From Zygnema cylindricum (lineage: Eukaryota; Streptophyta; Zygnematophyceae; Zygnematales; Zygnemataceae), in the NCBI GenBank assembly GCA_037447655.1, contig JBBHKE010002299.1, positions 1-64,000 of the forward strand: a DNA stretch of 64,000 nucleotides, in the 5' to 3' direction. Below, one piece after another: positions 42,908 to 55,395 of the stretch. The notes beneath the pieces are model-generated. The model had not been told where the DNA came from and made no database searches. It saw only the letters and a list, made by a program, of their open reading frames with translations. Position 1 is the first letter of the stretch, and each line of letters begins with the position of its first letter. Position numbers and translations under genes: made by a program.

Positions 42908-44957
42908 CTGGCGAAACGCAACGGCTACCCCCGTGAGTCCCTATCCACACTATTTAGTTCTTAGAGGTTGTTATTGAGAACGAGGCAAAAGGATTGGAAG
43001 CTACAAAAAAAAAGTAGGCAAAGCTATTGCAAAGAAAACAATATGAATAAAAATAAATATAACGAGAGGATTCCATTGAAGGCTTCAATATGTTCCAATA
43101 AAAATTCCCTTAATCTATAGGATTTAATATGGGCGAAGAGATAAGGCACAATCTAGGCGGCAAATGAATACAAAAATGGAGGACGATTGCTTTTATCTCA
43201 CCAGTGCCGCTTAACAGAACAATGATACACAAAAGGCATAGGATCACGATGAAATCTCACCTGCACTCTCCATTTTTTTGTGTAGTTTCCGCATGTTCAA
43301 ACGACGATATCTCCAATCCACTCAAAACTCTTCTTTCTGAATATTTTCTAACAGTTTCAATTCGCAAGTTTTTAAGCATCTTTAAGTTTTATCTTTCAAT
43401 ACTGATATAATTCTACACGTTTTGGCATTTATTGCAGCTTGAGGATTTAAACGCGAAACTATTTACATCATAACAAAATGAACGGCCGATATTTCTTGGT
43501 GGGATTGGCGAGATGATGGAACTTTTGTGCAGCTATACAAAAATAGTGTGGGATAGTTATCATAACTATTTGGATTTTTTGTTTTTTTTTGCTTTTGAAA
43601 CCTTGATTACAGGTTGTCGTTTAATTTCTTGGTACATTTTTCCCATTGGTAATTTTTACTTTTACTTATGAAGGGTATATTTAGTCACACCCAATTATTT
43701 GGCGGACTTTTTTATAAATCATTTTTTGGAGAATTTGTGGTTGATATTTTGAAACTTTTTTTTTGTGTGTACTTTTTCAAAATGAGACGTAAAGGGAAAA
43801 TTATGGGGTATAGCACGATGTGCATTTTCTTTTTACCACACATGTAAACGTGTAATCGTGTCTTCATTTTGGACATATGCTATCTTTGATGGTGAATCCC
43901 AACTCCTCTGTATTTTTTGTTCTTTTGTTGACCTTATTTGCTTTAATATTCTGACCGCTATAACATCGCAATTAAAACTTGATCAAAAAAGGTTTTAACA
44001 TGGAATAGAAAACAATTGTCTAGCCACAAACGAATTGGCAACAAGTGAAAAGAGACAACTTAGTGGTGGTTATCATTTATAATTGGCCAATTGTTTCTAT
44101 AACACCCATCTTCTTATGGATATTTCTTGGCTTTTTCTTTGCCCCAGTCCAATTTTTATTTTTTTTTGTGACACATAACATTATGGAAAACGCTGACCGT
44201 CATAAATGTGTGAAAATATCATAGAAGTGGTGACTAGAAGAAAATACTTTTGTGTCAATCAAATATGCATAAAAATATTTAAAAAGCAAAAATATTTTTC
44301 ACAAAATTGGAGATGATGAGTGTGTATAGTTCAAACCCTCCAAATTTGAATAATTATTCTGTGACTTGTTCGATGATTACAATGATGTGATATCTATTAT
44401 CAAGTCGTACGTATTTTTCATTTTAGTGAGATTCTAGCCAAATATATCATGTTAAGATATACGCCATTTCACTAGTACTACGAAATCACATCGTCACAAA
44501 ATCATCAACGATTTCGATAACGGAACCTTAAATCTTTCATTGCCTCGGTTGTGCAGATATTCTCATGTACCATCATTCATATTTCGGTGTGTACAAATGG
44601 CATTTGGTCATTTGACCGCCACTTAGTCCTTTTTGTTTGATATAGATATAAATAGCTTGAGACAAAAATGTAAACATTAATATTCACAAACAAATTGGGA
44701 GCTTGGATTATTACATTCAAAAATTTGTTATAGTTATGAACATTGTCCATCATTGCATTTTGTAAACCGTTGAATATAATGGAATCTACTTTCTCAATGG
44801 CTACCTATCCTATTATTTGCTACATGTGAATGCAATACCTATCTCCACCTATACTTATGCCCTATTCTAAATTGTGACTTATCGAGATCGTCGCTTCAGC
44901 AAATCTTATCATTAGATTTGACGTACCTAGACCTAAAGATTCTCCTAGTTGTTCGAA
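42908..44957. other. AT-rich region without recognised gene
   Basis: No coding domain was found. A short spliceable piece after TTTATTGCAG at 43438 (reading LEDLNAKLFTS then stop) has no supported upstream exon. The last ~150 bp may be copia leader sequence before the gag remnant. Confidence 0.45.
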
Positions 44958-45384
44958 ATGGCCGATGAAGGACAATATGTTATAAGCCAACTTGGCAACC
45001 TTGATAAGTGAAATGCTCCAATTGTCAATTGTGGGGGCGTCGGGCCCAAACGGCCTTTAAAGAGAGGAATTTCTTGGGGATTGTTACCCGAGCAGAGACG
45101 CATCCTGCCCTTGTAGACGCAAACAATGTGAAGGAGGATGAGAAAAAGGCGATGAAAGATTGGCACAGTAAAGAAAAGAGGGCGAAATCAATAACTACGG
45201 AATCAATAACTCTCTGATTTGTGGCCTTACAATTAATCAGTTGAGAAACATGACGAGACTCAAAACTCCAAAAACATGGGAATTCCTTAAGACGACACAT
45301 AAACTCTTAAGCATGACGACACAAATTAAACTTGGTAACACACTTATGAAGATTGTTTATCAAGATGGGAGATGAATGGAGGCG
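44958..45384 (+). pseudogene. Ty1/copia gag N-terminal remnant
   Basis: ATG at 44958 reads MADEGQYVISQLGNLDK then TGA. After a frameshift near 45005 it continues QTAFKERNFLGIVTRAETHP, KEDEKKAMKDWHSKEKRAKS, and in a third frame RLKTPKTWEFLKTTHKLLSM. This is the copia Gag pattern (WxxF...LWxIV.G...P, AxxxWxxKxxKAxxxI, then the TAKExWDxL block). At least one stop and two frameshifts make it dead. Capsid protein is the ancestral role. Confidence 0.65.
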
Positions 45385-45876
45385 TATATCTTTTACTACG
45401 CTAACATTTTGGCCGAAGCCGACGCGGTCACCTTCACCCTTTCTTCAAACACCAAAATCACCCTTCTCATTCTCTCTTTGCCAATCACATTTATACCAGT
45501 ACTTAGTCTACCAAGATTGGACTTCGATAAAGGCATATACATCCCATAACGCAAATCCCTTGGTCAAAGTCCTGGGGAAATTGCCACAATTTGGAAGGCC
45601 AGCCTGTTTGACGTTTAACGGCTTCAAATATTCCGAGATTTGAACTCCGCATCCACCACAAAATTGTTTTTTTGTCGGAATCGTCCTATCTATAGACAGA
45701 AGCTCATCGATGTTTTCTATATTTTTACCTTTTGTCCGACAAAAAAAACAAAGGGTGTTGCTAAACGCTTATACACCCTACAACAGAATGCCACGAGCCT
45801 TGGAGCAATATTGAAAAAGGACGAGATGATAACACCACGTCGGCAATGCACAACGTAATAATCCAAAGGATTCACT
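45385..45876. other. unassigned stretch next to copy B LTR
   Basis: Two open frames (45353-45643 and 45640-45858, +) show no domain. The sequence is the 3' flank of chromovirus copy B. Confidence 0.4.
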
Positions 45877-46285
45877 TGTAGCAACAACAGTGATACATGG
45901 CGAACAAAGGAAGAATTGGGACTTTATTAATTAGGAAGAGATTACTAGATTGAATGCTCCTTGCAAAAGTGTACTTCCAAAAGAGTTGCCTTTGACTAGG
46001 CCTGCTATACTATTAATACTAGCTAGCTGTTAGTCAACCAAGTGCTACACTTATGAACATGTGGACCTTTTCGGTCAATCGACACTTATCCAAACTATAT
46101 TTTAGAACAGCACAGATTAATCTACTATCTGTTGCGTTGCTATACTGCTACGTTGCGCTGCTATGTTGATATACCATACTGCTATGCTGCGGTAATCTAA
46201 CATCGCAGTTGTGATGCTCCGCCATCGCAACTGTAGCAGCCTCCCTACTCTGCTCCAAAATACTCAATCTTGTTACCCTATTACA
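45877..46285 (-). mobile_element. 3' LTR of chromovirus copy B (409 bp)
   Basis: Read on the minus strand it runs from TGTAATAGGG to TGTTGCTACA and matches the copy A LTR throughout, including the GCAGC/GCATAGCA stretch and a polyadenylation signal (AATAAA, complement at 45923-45928). The equivalent of the TATA box reads TATTAATAG, one change from copy A. Confidence 0.75.
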
Positions 46286-46379
46286 ATGCCTCTCACTAAG
46301 GTTGCAGCGTCCCGCTCAATACTATTTACTTAGGGAAAGTGGAGGGTTACACTGCCCCCCACTAAGGTTTCAGCGTCTT

Positions 46380-47640
46380 ATTTACGCAAACTAGAGTTTA
46401 TGGAATATCTCGTAAGTTTCTTGTCGAAACTTCTCGAATTCCGCTCGCAGAGTGCCAAATTGTTTTTGGAGTTCCTCACATCTCGCCTCCAAAAGCGTGA
46501 TGCGGTGATCCGCCGCTAGAAGATGTTGTCGCTCAACCTACCACCTCATCTGTTCATCTCCCTCCTTAGGTGCAATATCCGACGCATCTAATTGTGGGGG
46601 AGGGGTTTTGAGTGGAGGCTCATCAGGTTGTGAACTTTAGAGAGCTATGGGTGCTGCAGCTGGGTGTGGTTCTTCTTCATTGAAGGGTTCCCACCTAAGC
46701 ACTTTCCGTAAATAGAAGGAGATGTGATTCTTGGTTGCTCGGGCTCGCTGTTGTGCGTTCTTTTGGGCTTGCTTGAGTGATCGCACTTACGGTGTAACCT
46801 CGGCCTGAGCGATAATACCGTAAAGACGTACATCCCATGGATGATACTGGCGAAGTAATCGAGGGATGCAATGCGGTAACGATACTGGTCCGCGACAACT
46901 TCTACAAACAGCAGAGTGTGAGGATTCAGTTGTACGTAACCCTTGTGGTTGTTCCCTAAATCTTTCGTCTTCATAAAATTCCTGGCGGGGTGTGAAGGTA
47001 CGCTAGCACGGATGTGGATTGGTTCTCCGGGTTTTCTTGTGCAACACTTCGTTGGCCACGTTGCCAGATTCGAATAGAATCGTTTCAGAAAACTTAAGGT
47101 GAGGTCAGGGTACTAAGAGTCATTGGGAATTGGGAACAAATAGTCGGGAATTTCTTCCTCCTTTTTGCTCTCTCCCTCCGTTTCCCTTTCTTCCCATCGG
47201 AGGACAAACACCTCATCCTTGCTGGGGTGCTGCTCCTCACCCTTCTTTTAAGAGCTCTCTGAAGATTGTTCGTGGGCTGTGCCCTCTTTATTCGGGTCCC
47301 TCATCACTTCCAAATCAGAGGCGCGTTCCTCCTCTGGTGGAGGAATTAGTTCTTGCTCTGGTTCCTTGGCAACTGAGAGAACATGGTCCTATTCATCTTC
47401 GCGATCGCCCTCTTTGGTTGGATGACACTCGGGGTCTTGCAAATTTTTTGACCCCTCCACTCTGTTGCTTTCACCTGTTCCTTCCTCGCTGACAACAGCC
47501 TCAACCTGTTTTGTCTCCTCAGTGGTTGTCCTCCTCTCATCAGCCTCTACCATGGCTTTGGCTGCAACCAACACTTTATCCGCACGTCTTATCCGGACTA
47601 ATCTCCTTCTCTTCGGTGGTGGAGAAGAGGAAGATGCCAT
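46380..47640 (-). pseudogene. chromovirus accessory ORF (copy B)
   Basis: On the minus strand MASSSSPPPKRRRLVRIRRA starts at 47640. An acidic region with ERASDLEVMRDPNK follows, then KDLGNNHKGYVQLNPHTLLF and VEVVADQYRYR, the basic helix QAQKNAQQRARATKNHISFY, and a coiled coil ending near 46385 (LLAADHRITLLEARCEELQK). Unlike copy A there is no 1.25-kb insertion, so this copy shows the ORF is a single unit of roughly 420 codons. Frameshifts separate the 47389-47640 and 46645-46974 parts. Function unknown. Confidence 0.6.
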
Positions 47641-48219
47641 AAAGATGGTAGTGATGGAGAGTTCACATAACTCAACGAGGGCGGGTAAGCTGTTCGTGCT
47701 ATGGTGAATGCTCTCGAATCTACTTTTACAAGGGTTGTCGCGCTAGTTCATGACATCTTTAGGGGGTAGAGTTGTGGGTTTTGTCATTGCGACCCCCATT
47801 GGGTCGCAGCGTACGAGAGTACTGCAGTGTTTAATACTTTGTTGATTGCGATACTGCGACGATATCAAAAGTTCAACTTCGCCAATGCTCGGTTCATAAC
47901 TTTGTTGTTGCGATTTAGAGTGTCGCCGTTGGGATTCTATGTCACGGCGGCTGTGACGCTATAATTCTTTGAGAGCGCAGCTCATACGTTGCAATCCCAA
48001 GCTACGCAGCGGTAGTGTTGTGATCTTCCATTGGCGCCGCTGCGTTTCTTCGTCAAGTCCCCAAGATGACTGCAACGATTACTACGTTGCGATTGGACTC
48101 CCTTCTATGCCTGTTTCGTCTGCCCCCCCGGTGAGGCTGATTGTCTGCACTCTGCCTAAACCTACGCAACAATTCTGGAGCATGATGTCTTGATCGTTAA
48201 CCCAAAAATCGTCCTCCGC
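47641..48219 (-). other. spacer of chromovirus copy B
   Basis: Lies between chromodomain remnant and accessory ORF, with GCAAC/GCAGC-rich composition as in 944-1454. No coding domain. Confidence 0.5.
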
Positions 48220-49145
48220 GCCTTTACCCTTCCTGGGCACCAGATATAGAGAAGAGTCTTGGAATGCCCCGGTTGTAGCTTCCGAGATTAGAGAATTTCT
48301 TCCACTTCATTCTCATCACGAGTACCGTGAACTGGCAGCAGGGACGTATGTCGGAGGTGATTTGGAAAAACCGAATCGGGGTCACGAAACTAAAAGGTTT
48401 GAGGAATGTCAAGTTTGTAGGCAACGTCCTTCAACTTTGAAAAGATAGTGAATGGCAGAGTAAACATCGGTGCCAACTTACGAGAAAGGGCACTTCGTAG
48501 AGATAGGTTTGTCATCCGCAGCCAAACTTTGTTTCCGACTTTAAAGACAACGTCCCTTTGATGTGCATCAGCTTCCATCTTTTGACCATCCTTCACATGT
48601 TGGTGGGCCTTTGCCGCTCTATCGAGGTTAATGTGAAGTGTTCGTATAAAGTCCAATGCAGTGGGAGTGTTAGAGCTGGCGGTCAACTAATTTTGAGGAA
48701 GAATGGGTTGCCTGCCGTTTAGAGCAAAGGGGGTAGCATTCATTGAAGAACGAATCGCCCTGTTGTACGCCACCTCAAGCGCCATCAAATGGTCAACCAA
48801 ATCTGTTTGCTGTGCCGACACTTAAGCTCGTAGTGCATCCTCTAATGTCCTATTTATTCGTTCAGTCTGTCCAATTGGTTTGAGGATGATACACTGTGGA
48901 CATAGCCAACTGCGTCCCACATAGCTTGAACAAAATTTTCCTGAAGTGGCTGACAAATTTCCGATCAGGATCGCTAACAATATTTTCCGGAAGTCTATGG
49001 TGCCAAAATATTTCTCTGAAGAATAGTTCTGCAACATTTCGAGCCGTTACAGTCAATTTTGTAGGTAAGAAGTGTGTCATTTTTGAAAGATATGTTGATT
49101 TGAGGCAACCGGTGACCCAAAGGAAGGAGAAGAAAAACCATCAGT
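48220..49145 (-). pseudogene. Ty3/gypsy integrase C-terminal half and chromodomain remnant (copy B)
   Basis: Minus-strand frames encode MTHFLPTKLTVTARNVAELF, FWHHRLPENIVSDPDRKFVS (second catalytic Asp region) and MSTVYHPQTNWTD, then the GPY/F-type domain (NKVWLRMTNLSLRSALSRKL) and a frameshifted chromodomain near 48250-48340. The parts lie in several frames. The Glu-containing block is mutated. The upstream part of the element is cut at 49145 by a copia LTR. Confidence 0.8.
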
Positions 49146-49908
49146 TGCCATAATATTTAGATTACAAAAGAGGAAACTCTCACGAAGACCACAAAAAGAC
49201 CGACTTCACAATGAAGCCCCAAGCAAACCAGACACACACTAGGTGTGCAAATTTTCCACAATATAAAAAGTATAACAAGGAAACAGCACGCAGAATTTCA
49301 CAAGGTTGTGCCAAAAGATCAAAATGATCTTGCAATTCAAAAATGCACAAAAACTGCTTCGCAGTTTTTCCGTACAATTCATGCTTCCTCTAAAATATTA
49401 TAAGTCCTACATATACCAAGTGAACCTACATCTGATCTACACCGTACCACAATTACCGTGGTCTTCCGGTACACTTAAACATTAATCAAAATAAACATCG
49501 CCGTCTACCGTACAAGTATTTACATCAATCCTTAACCCTAGCCGCCACTAAAGTACGCAGTCAAAGTTCGTCTGCTAAAATGACGGCTCAATCAATATTT
49601 CTCTTCCAAAAATGACGGCGAACTCCGTCCGCCGTCGGCGCATTCATTCATCACCGAAGATGAACCTCCACGTGTAAATTTGGTCCCTCAAGTAAATCTG
49701 TAGTTTGTCAACCAACTCAACCAAGCTTGACTTCCCCACGGACCAACACGTATACATGGAGTGTACCGACTCTATGAACTTCTTTGGAGTTACATACCAC
49801 ACCAAATCTTATCAATGTCGACTCATTCTGGACATAAAACTAACTAAGTCTATAATCTCTTTCTCACACACGAGATAAAAAGAGGACTAATGTTTTCCAA
49901 AACCAACA
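49146..49908 (-). mobile_element. Ty1/copia 3' LTR (763 bp)
   Basis: On the minus strand it starts TGTTGGTTTTGG directly after the purine-rich AGGGGAG and ends ATTATGGCA, that is TG...CA ends. It directly abuts integrase sequence of chromovirus copy B at 49145, showing copia inserted into or recombined with that element. Confidence 0.7.
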
Positions 49909-50710
49909 CTCCCCTAAACCTTTAGACTCTCTCAACCACTAAGTCCACATGCCTCTCTACAAAATTTTAACTTAGGTGCAGGTAAAGGCTTAGTCATCAA
50001 ATCTGCTACCATCATCTCATCGGGCAAATAAGTGAGTTTTCAAATTGTGTTCACCACCTTCTCACTTACAAAATTCAACTTGATATCAATGTGCTTACTT
50101 TTCAAGTGGTGACTTCGGTTAGATGCAATCGCTATAGCTGCGTGGTTGTCACACCACACTATTTGAGGCCCAAATTGCATAAAATGAAGTTCTTAAAGCA
50201 GAGACTTTACCCAAAGTAACTCGTTGACACATGAGTTGGCTGCCATGTATTTAGCCTCCATTGTAGTTTGGGCTGTGACTTTTTGAAGCTTGCTGCTCCA
50301 GTAACATGTTCACTTCCGATCTTGAGAATGAATCCGGTATTGGAGCGGCGGCTTGGCATGTCTTTGTAGCTCGCATTGCTCCAATTCTGAATCTTGACCT
50401 TTTCTCCACCGAGAGCAAGTCGTAGATTCTGTGTCCCTACAAGATACTGAAGCACCCTCTTTGCTGTTTTCCAATCGAATCTTCTTGGATTGTGTAAACT
50501 CCGGCTTAGAGCGCCAACTGCTGCCGCAATATCCGAGCTTGTGCACTCTATGGAGTAGATTAGACTGCCGACAATCTGACGATATGGAATGGCAGCCATA
50601 GAATTTTCTCCCGTGATTCCAAGGTGTCATCAAAAATGACTCCTCCCTCGGTCTCCATGCCTTCCACCTTTTGCTTCTATTCCATGGGAGTGGCAATTTA
50701 TCATGCACGA
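49909..50710 (-). pseudogene. Ty1/copia RT C-terminus and RNase H remnant
   Basis: Minus-strand frame 50599-50207 encodes IPYRQIVGSLIYSIECTSSD, DWKTAKRVLQYLVGTQNLRL and NASYKDMPSRRSNTGFIL, the classic copia segment after RT (YRxxVGSLxYL, KRxLRYLxGT, YxDADWAxDxxxRRSTTG). The part down to 49960 holds a further RNase H piece with HLKSKHIDIKLNF and ADLMTKP-like words in broken frames. The 5' part of pol is absent beyond 50710. Not functional. Confidence 0.8.
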
Positions 50711-51374
50711 TTATTTATTGCCTATGGAGGATTTTCGACCCTATTACTACTTCGTTGGATGTGGTTTCGGACCAATTTTGGAGTAGGTCAATATTAAGCC
50801 GATAGTGCACCAAAAGCCATTTTTGAGAGACGATTATGAACACAAAGATTATTGTTTTGTTCTGTAATCCAAATCCCTATTGAAGTCTATAAAGAATAGC
50901 TAATAGAACTTTATTTCACTTAATTTGGATAATTAAGCTAGAAGATATGTGAGGTCAAAGTAGTGTTTTGGTGCATATTGTAGAAACTTTGACGTTCAAT
51001 ATCTTTTCAACGGCTAAGTTAAACATGCTGTATTTTAAATTGATACATATAACTTTTTAATACCTTTCTAATGAATGTTTGTTTGGATTGTTCAGATAGA
51101 AATTATTAGAGATATGACAGTTTCTGTAAACTGCATAATCTAGGTTAATTATTGACTTTTTGAAGTAATGATTGCTTTTGCCGGTTGGAAATTAGTACAG
51201 GCTGTCCAACCGACTTTTCATAAGTCAAAATTTCTGTCGTTTTCGGGAAATAAACATAGAATGAGTCCTGTAGTGTCAGATTTTTTTGCTAAGTATTAGT
51301 TCTAAGTACTTTAGGTTGTTCGAATTCAATATTGTCTTGGAAAATGAAGGCTCAAAACTGTCTCTCAGTTCTGT
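50711..51374. other. unassigned AT-rich DNA between copia remnant and gypsy LTR
   Basis: No coding domain or repeat was recognised. The 5' LTR of the DNMT element may begin slightly earlier than 51375, because sequence before that point cannot be compared with the 3' LTR. Confidence 0.4.
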
Positions 51375-51960
51375 CGCCTTCCAAAACCTGAACTTACCAG
51401 AAAAGAGCTATTTTGCCAGCCTCCCTTTTTCCATCTTTGGATCATGTTGGAGTTGCCTTCCAGTTAGTCAATTTGTGTCTTGTTTGGCAACAAGGATACT
51501 TGGGGCTTTCTGATTGCAATAGTCCTTGGGATTCTAAAAGAGGGAGTTGGACGGATCCCTTATTGGGAGGGATCCGTGGGATTACGGGACCTTTGGAGTT
51601 TGATCACGGGAGTTTTTCTGTAGCCTCAGTTTGCTCCTCTGGGTGGGTCAAAACCCTTATTAAGTTAACATTCGGGGACGCTTGAATGCTACTTATTTTG
51701 TGCTTAATTATTTGGAATATGTTTATGCATTGTGGTGAATGGCTTCTGTTTGAGTAGGGTAAGAGGCAATATTGTTAAGTCTGCAAAGATTGTTGTCATA
51801 ACATGCTGTCATAAATGTTATGGCAGTCTAAATTATTTCCATTTTGATTTGATTTGTTACTTCCCAGGATTAGGGTTATGGTTGACTTTCTTTTGTTTAA
51901 AGTTGTTAGCATAGCCCACTGAGCTTGATGATATTAAAGCTCGCAGTTAGACAAAACTGA
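51375..51960 (+). mobile_element. 5' LTR of DNMT-bearing Ty3/gypsy element (right end not fixed)
   Basis: 51376-51501 is about 96% identical (5 differences in 126 bp, no gaps) to 63875-64000, the last bases of the window. Pairing across 12.5 kb in the same direction shows the two LTRs of one element. The right end and the primer-binding site were not identified; a methionine-tRNA-type TGGTATCAGAGC is absent. The 96% identity suggests a fairly old insertion. Confidence 0.7.
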
Positions 51961-52096
51961 GAGACCGTGCATTGTTGTGTTTTATAAGGTGCACTTGTGT
52001 CTCTGATTTCAGTTTATTTTTATTTAAAAATGTAAAAAAAAAAATATAGATGGATGTTGGAATAAAAGGGGAGGTGGGGGGGCACCTCGTAAAGAC

Positions 52097-53889
52097 ATGT
52101 TTGGAACCCCGGAAATGGGTGAAACTAGCTCTTCCTCCCGGAGGGCTGGCCAAATTTCTGCAAATTCGGGGATGCCATCGGTGCCATCGGTTTCCCTTAC
52201 AGGTGGGGGACAAGACATTCCAAATCTCCCAAGTCCTCCCCCAATTTCTCCACTTCCGTCCACTCCTCCTATTAGGATGTCCACTGAAGATTTCCCCACT
52301 CTAGCCGAATCTATCGAGCGAAGACGAGCATCTTGGCCATTTCCACCAACTAGAAGGGCTTCACATTCTCCTTCTTCTTATTCGGCTGCTTCTACTCACT
52401 CTCCTATAATTGGACCAGCTACCCGCTCTAGGCAACCCCACCTTAAGTTCCTGGTTCCACCACCAGATTTACATGACACCGTTGGGAGGAACGAGCTTAG
52501 GGATTTGTATGGGCAACAATCACGTGATCACAAGGGTCCTAAAGATAGTCATAGAGGAGCTAGGTCGAGAGCAGATGTGTCAAAATCATGTAGGAGCCAG
52601 GGGAGGGAAAAACCAAAGATGTCTCCACTACCACATTCTGATTTTTTGTCTGCCGAATCCGTTACTTTGGGGAGCGGTTATAGAAGACAAAACCCGAGAG
52701 ATCTAACACCTAAGATGCCTATATTCGACTTAGGGGATCCCTCAACATTGAATTTTCCCACATCTTCATCACCTTCTCCCAATTTTGGCAAGGTTTCGTC
52801 GAAAGAAGTGATAATTGCTGATAATCTCTCACCCATGGGGGAGGGAGAAAATCAAGGGCAAAGAGGGGTAGTTTCGAAATTTTAGTTGTAGAAGATATAC
52901 AACCTAATTTACCGGTCCAGATTTCGGAGTTTCCTGAGGTAGAGGGAAAAACATAAACACTTAGAGAACCACTTTTTAGGGAAGGAGAGGAAGGGGACCG
53001 AGAGGATGCACCCGTGGTTGCACAACGAGATAGGAGTCTTTTCTCCAACAAATCGGCAGGTATTGGAGCTATAGTAGAGAAGGAGTAAGGCGTTGGTGGA
53101 ACAGGGCCGAGAGATGACTTAGTTCCAAATCCATCATTGGTATTTACTCCGACCAACAATCCAAAACTATACTCCATTCTTTTTCGATACAAGTTTACTA
53201 GAGCTCCTGATCCAGGGGAAGCACCTTTGGAAGAGATCCCTGACATAGATAAGATTCCAACATCTATTCCTTCTCGTTTCGAGCATCTTCTCCGAACTCC
53301 TTTTCTATTGATCTACTTTTCCCCCAATTATGCGTTAGGTGGGACACCAACGATTTGACTTAACTGGGATAATGTTTGCCATTCAGGCTAAATTGACCAT
53401 TGGGGTAGAGAGGGTTGTTCCAACGGAGTTAGGAAAGAGTGGGAAGGAAAAGGATGGGATTCGAGAGGTCAGGAAAATTAGAAGGGAAGTAGGGGAATCG
53501 TTAAGACCAACAACTGATCTATTGGGGGTTGGGAGTTTTCCAAGAAGAGACCACAAGGGATTATACAGACTCATGATACTCTTTCTGGATCTGATGCATT
53601 GGTACAGGAAAGGACGGGGACAAAAGCAACACCCATTTCATCACCAAATGGAACAGACAATCGGAGAGTTAGACTTCGACTAGATCCAGGGGTGTTTTTC
53701 AAGGAGAATTTTCAGAAAGTACGAGAAAATTTGGAAATTAGGTTGCAACAACTCTCACCCATACCTATAGCTATACTTGTTATCACTCCCCAGACAAGAA
53801 CAAACCTTTCTCCTTCCCCTCCTTCTCCCTCTAGCTCCTCCACCTCGTCTTCTACACCATTTTCACCCATTTCCCCTCTTCCTCCTTAA
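52097..53889 (+). pseudogene. Ty3/gypsy gag N-terminal region (DNMT element)
   Basis: A 262-codon frame (ATG 52097 to TAG 52885) encodes a disordered Ser/Pro/Arg-rich protein (STEDFPTLAESIERRRASWP, GPATRSRQPHLKFLVPPPDL) without a known domain. The inverted copy at 63309-63875 stays open past the point where this copy stops, showing a 2-bp insertion near 52880 here. Further frames continue in 53137-53358, 53339-53683 and 53599-53889. This is the leader/Gag N-terminal region by position. Confidence 0.6.
52690..53258 (+). repeat. left arm of ~570-bp inverted repeat
   Basis: The segment from CCCGAGAGATCTAACA to GACATAGATAAG is the reverse complement (with scattered differences) of 63309-63870. 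Arms are separated by about 10 kb. The product of the left arm is Gag-region protein on the + strand. Confidence 0.88.
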
Positions 53890-54239
53890 GGAAGTTTACC
53901 CCTCAACCCTACATTTAACTCTTTCCATTTCCCTCCTCCACCTAGTGATGATGATAACATTTACACCGGCAGGGTGATGGAGGTAACATTTTAGAAAAAT
54001 CAATTTCATCTCATTCCACTCCTTCATCACCATCCACCCCTTCTTCTCCTCCTCTAGAATCCTCGTCATTGGTCCTTGATTCTTACAGTCCTTCAGAGAC
54101 ACCCGATCCTCTTTCACTGATTAGGAGTTTTTGCAATCTTTAGGGAACCCTATTTCTCCTATTTTTGATACCACTTCTTCAGAAAACACAGGATTTCAAT
54201 TGCCGGTTGAAGACGATTTCTTCATGGGGGATAACTTGA

Positions 54240-55395
54240 GGTTATTTACAGGGGATGCATCAAGTATTACATTTTCTTTGTTTAAACTCTAATGGGAGTC
54301 TTTTTATGCCGCTGAAGTAAACAAGTACCGAGGAAGTGTGGTTCTGGCCGACTTAGAGCGAATGTTATTTCCGATGATGGTAGATAGATTGGTAGGAGGG
54401 GCTTTGTCACATTATATGGAGAGGAAGACTAGCTTGAATCCTCCAACTATCAAGATTTGGGATTCGACTTTAGACAGGTCCCATGTTACTGCGGTGGCTG
54501 ATCTCGAGGCAACCATCCGTCAGCCTATTTCAGCCACGTACACATTTGGTGATAAGTTACGTGATGAGATATTAGCTTAATCCCAGATGAATAGATCTGA
54601 GTATGCCGCTATTGCTGCTACGAGGATGGAGGCGAATTCCCAACCTTGTACCACATTACTAGGTATATGGGAGACTCAGTATACAAAGCGAAATGAGTCT
54701 TCTATGAGAGAGTTTCATGAATTTAAACGGAAGCCTGATGAAACTCCTCTCACTATATAGAACCGCCTTGCTAACCTTTGTGTTCGAATCAGCAAGATAT
54801 TAAAAATCTGTTGATCATTGCTAAGTTTGAACACGCGTTGTCGAAATCCCTTGACTTGAAGACGACCCGAAATTTAGAAAAATGGACAGCTCACAAAGCT
54901 CTTAATGCTCTTCCTATCACTGATTTTGATCTTGGTACCGCTGCTCAAAAAAACCATGAACACTTTGCAAATCGGGAAGCTCAAGAGAGGACCATGACAG
55001 GAAAAGTTTATAAAGAGGAAGCATTTTTTGGATCGAACACTCCTTTTGTCACCAACGCTGAATTGAATGCTGCCATATCAAGAGCAATGAAAGGGAAGGG
55101 AGTAGCAGAGCGGAATCTGCAAGCTCATGGAGCGGATAGACAGATCCTATTCTCATACAACAATTGTGGAGAGGTTAGACATGGTTGGCAAAAATGTCCG
55201 AGACCTTTATCAGTTGAGTTTGCAGCAAAGAGGGCAAAGATTGATGCCAAACAAGATGCTCGGAATGTGGCATCTGGAGCTGGTGATCAGAGAAAAGGGA
55301 AAGATGGTGGAGGTCGGGACAACAAGAAAGGGGGTGACACCTCAGATGCACAACAGGTGGAATTTCAGATAATTCGTCAAATTAGGCTTCCTTAG
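54240..55395 (+). pseudogene. Ty3/gypsy Gag core and first zinc knuckle (DNMT element)
   Basis: The first frame (54240-54770) carries a retrotransposon Gag fold (WESFYAAEVNKYRGSVVLAD, LGIWETQYTKRNESSMREFH, then NRLANLCVRI) with a TAA at 54578-54580 and a TAG near 54761. A frameshift near 54775 leads to the main frame 54778-55395 (ITDFDLGTAAQKNHEHFANR, ELNAAISRAMKGKGVAERN). NNCGEVRHGWQKCP at about 55157-55200 is a CCHC knuckle whose first Cys is lost. Role: capsid and RNA binding. Ends at an in-frame TAG (55393-55395). Confidence 0.75.

Noticed and set aside
43438-43475. Short terminal exon LEDLNAKLFTS after TTTATTGCAG
   Set aside because: The phase does not fit exon 32 and no supported upstream exon exists after the gap.
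52719-53246. Minus-strand ORF of 175 codons and its plus-strand twin at 63320-63661
   Set aside because: They are antisense shadows of the gag segment; they are open on both arms because the sequence is duplicated, not because a separate gene is supported.
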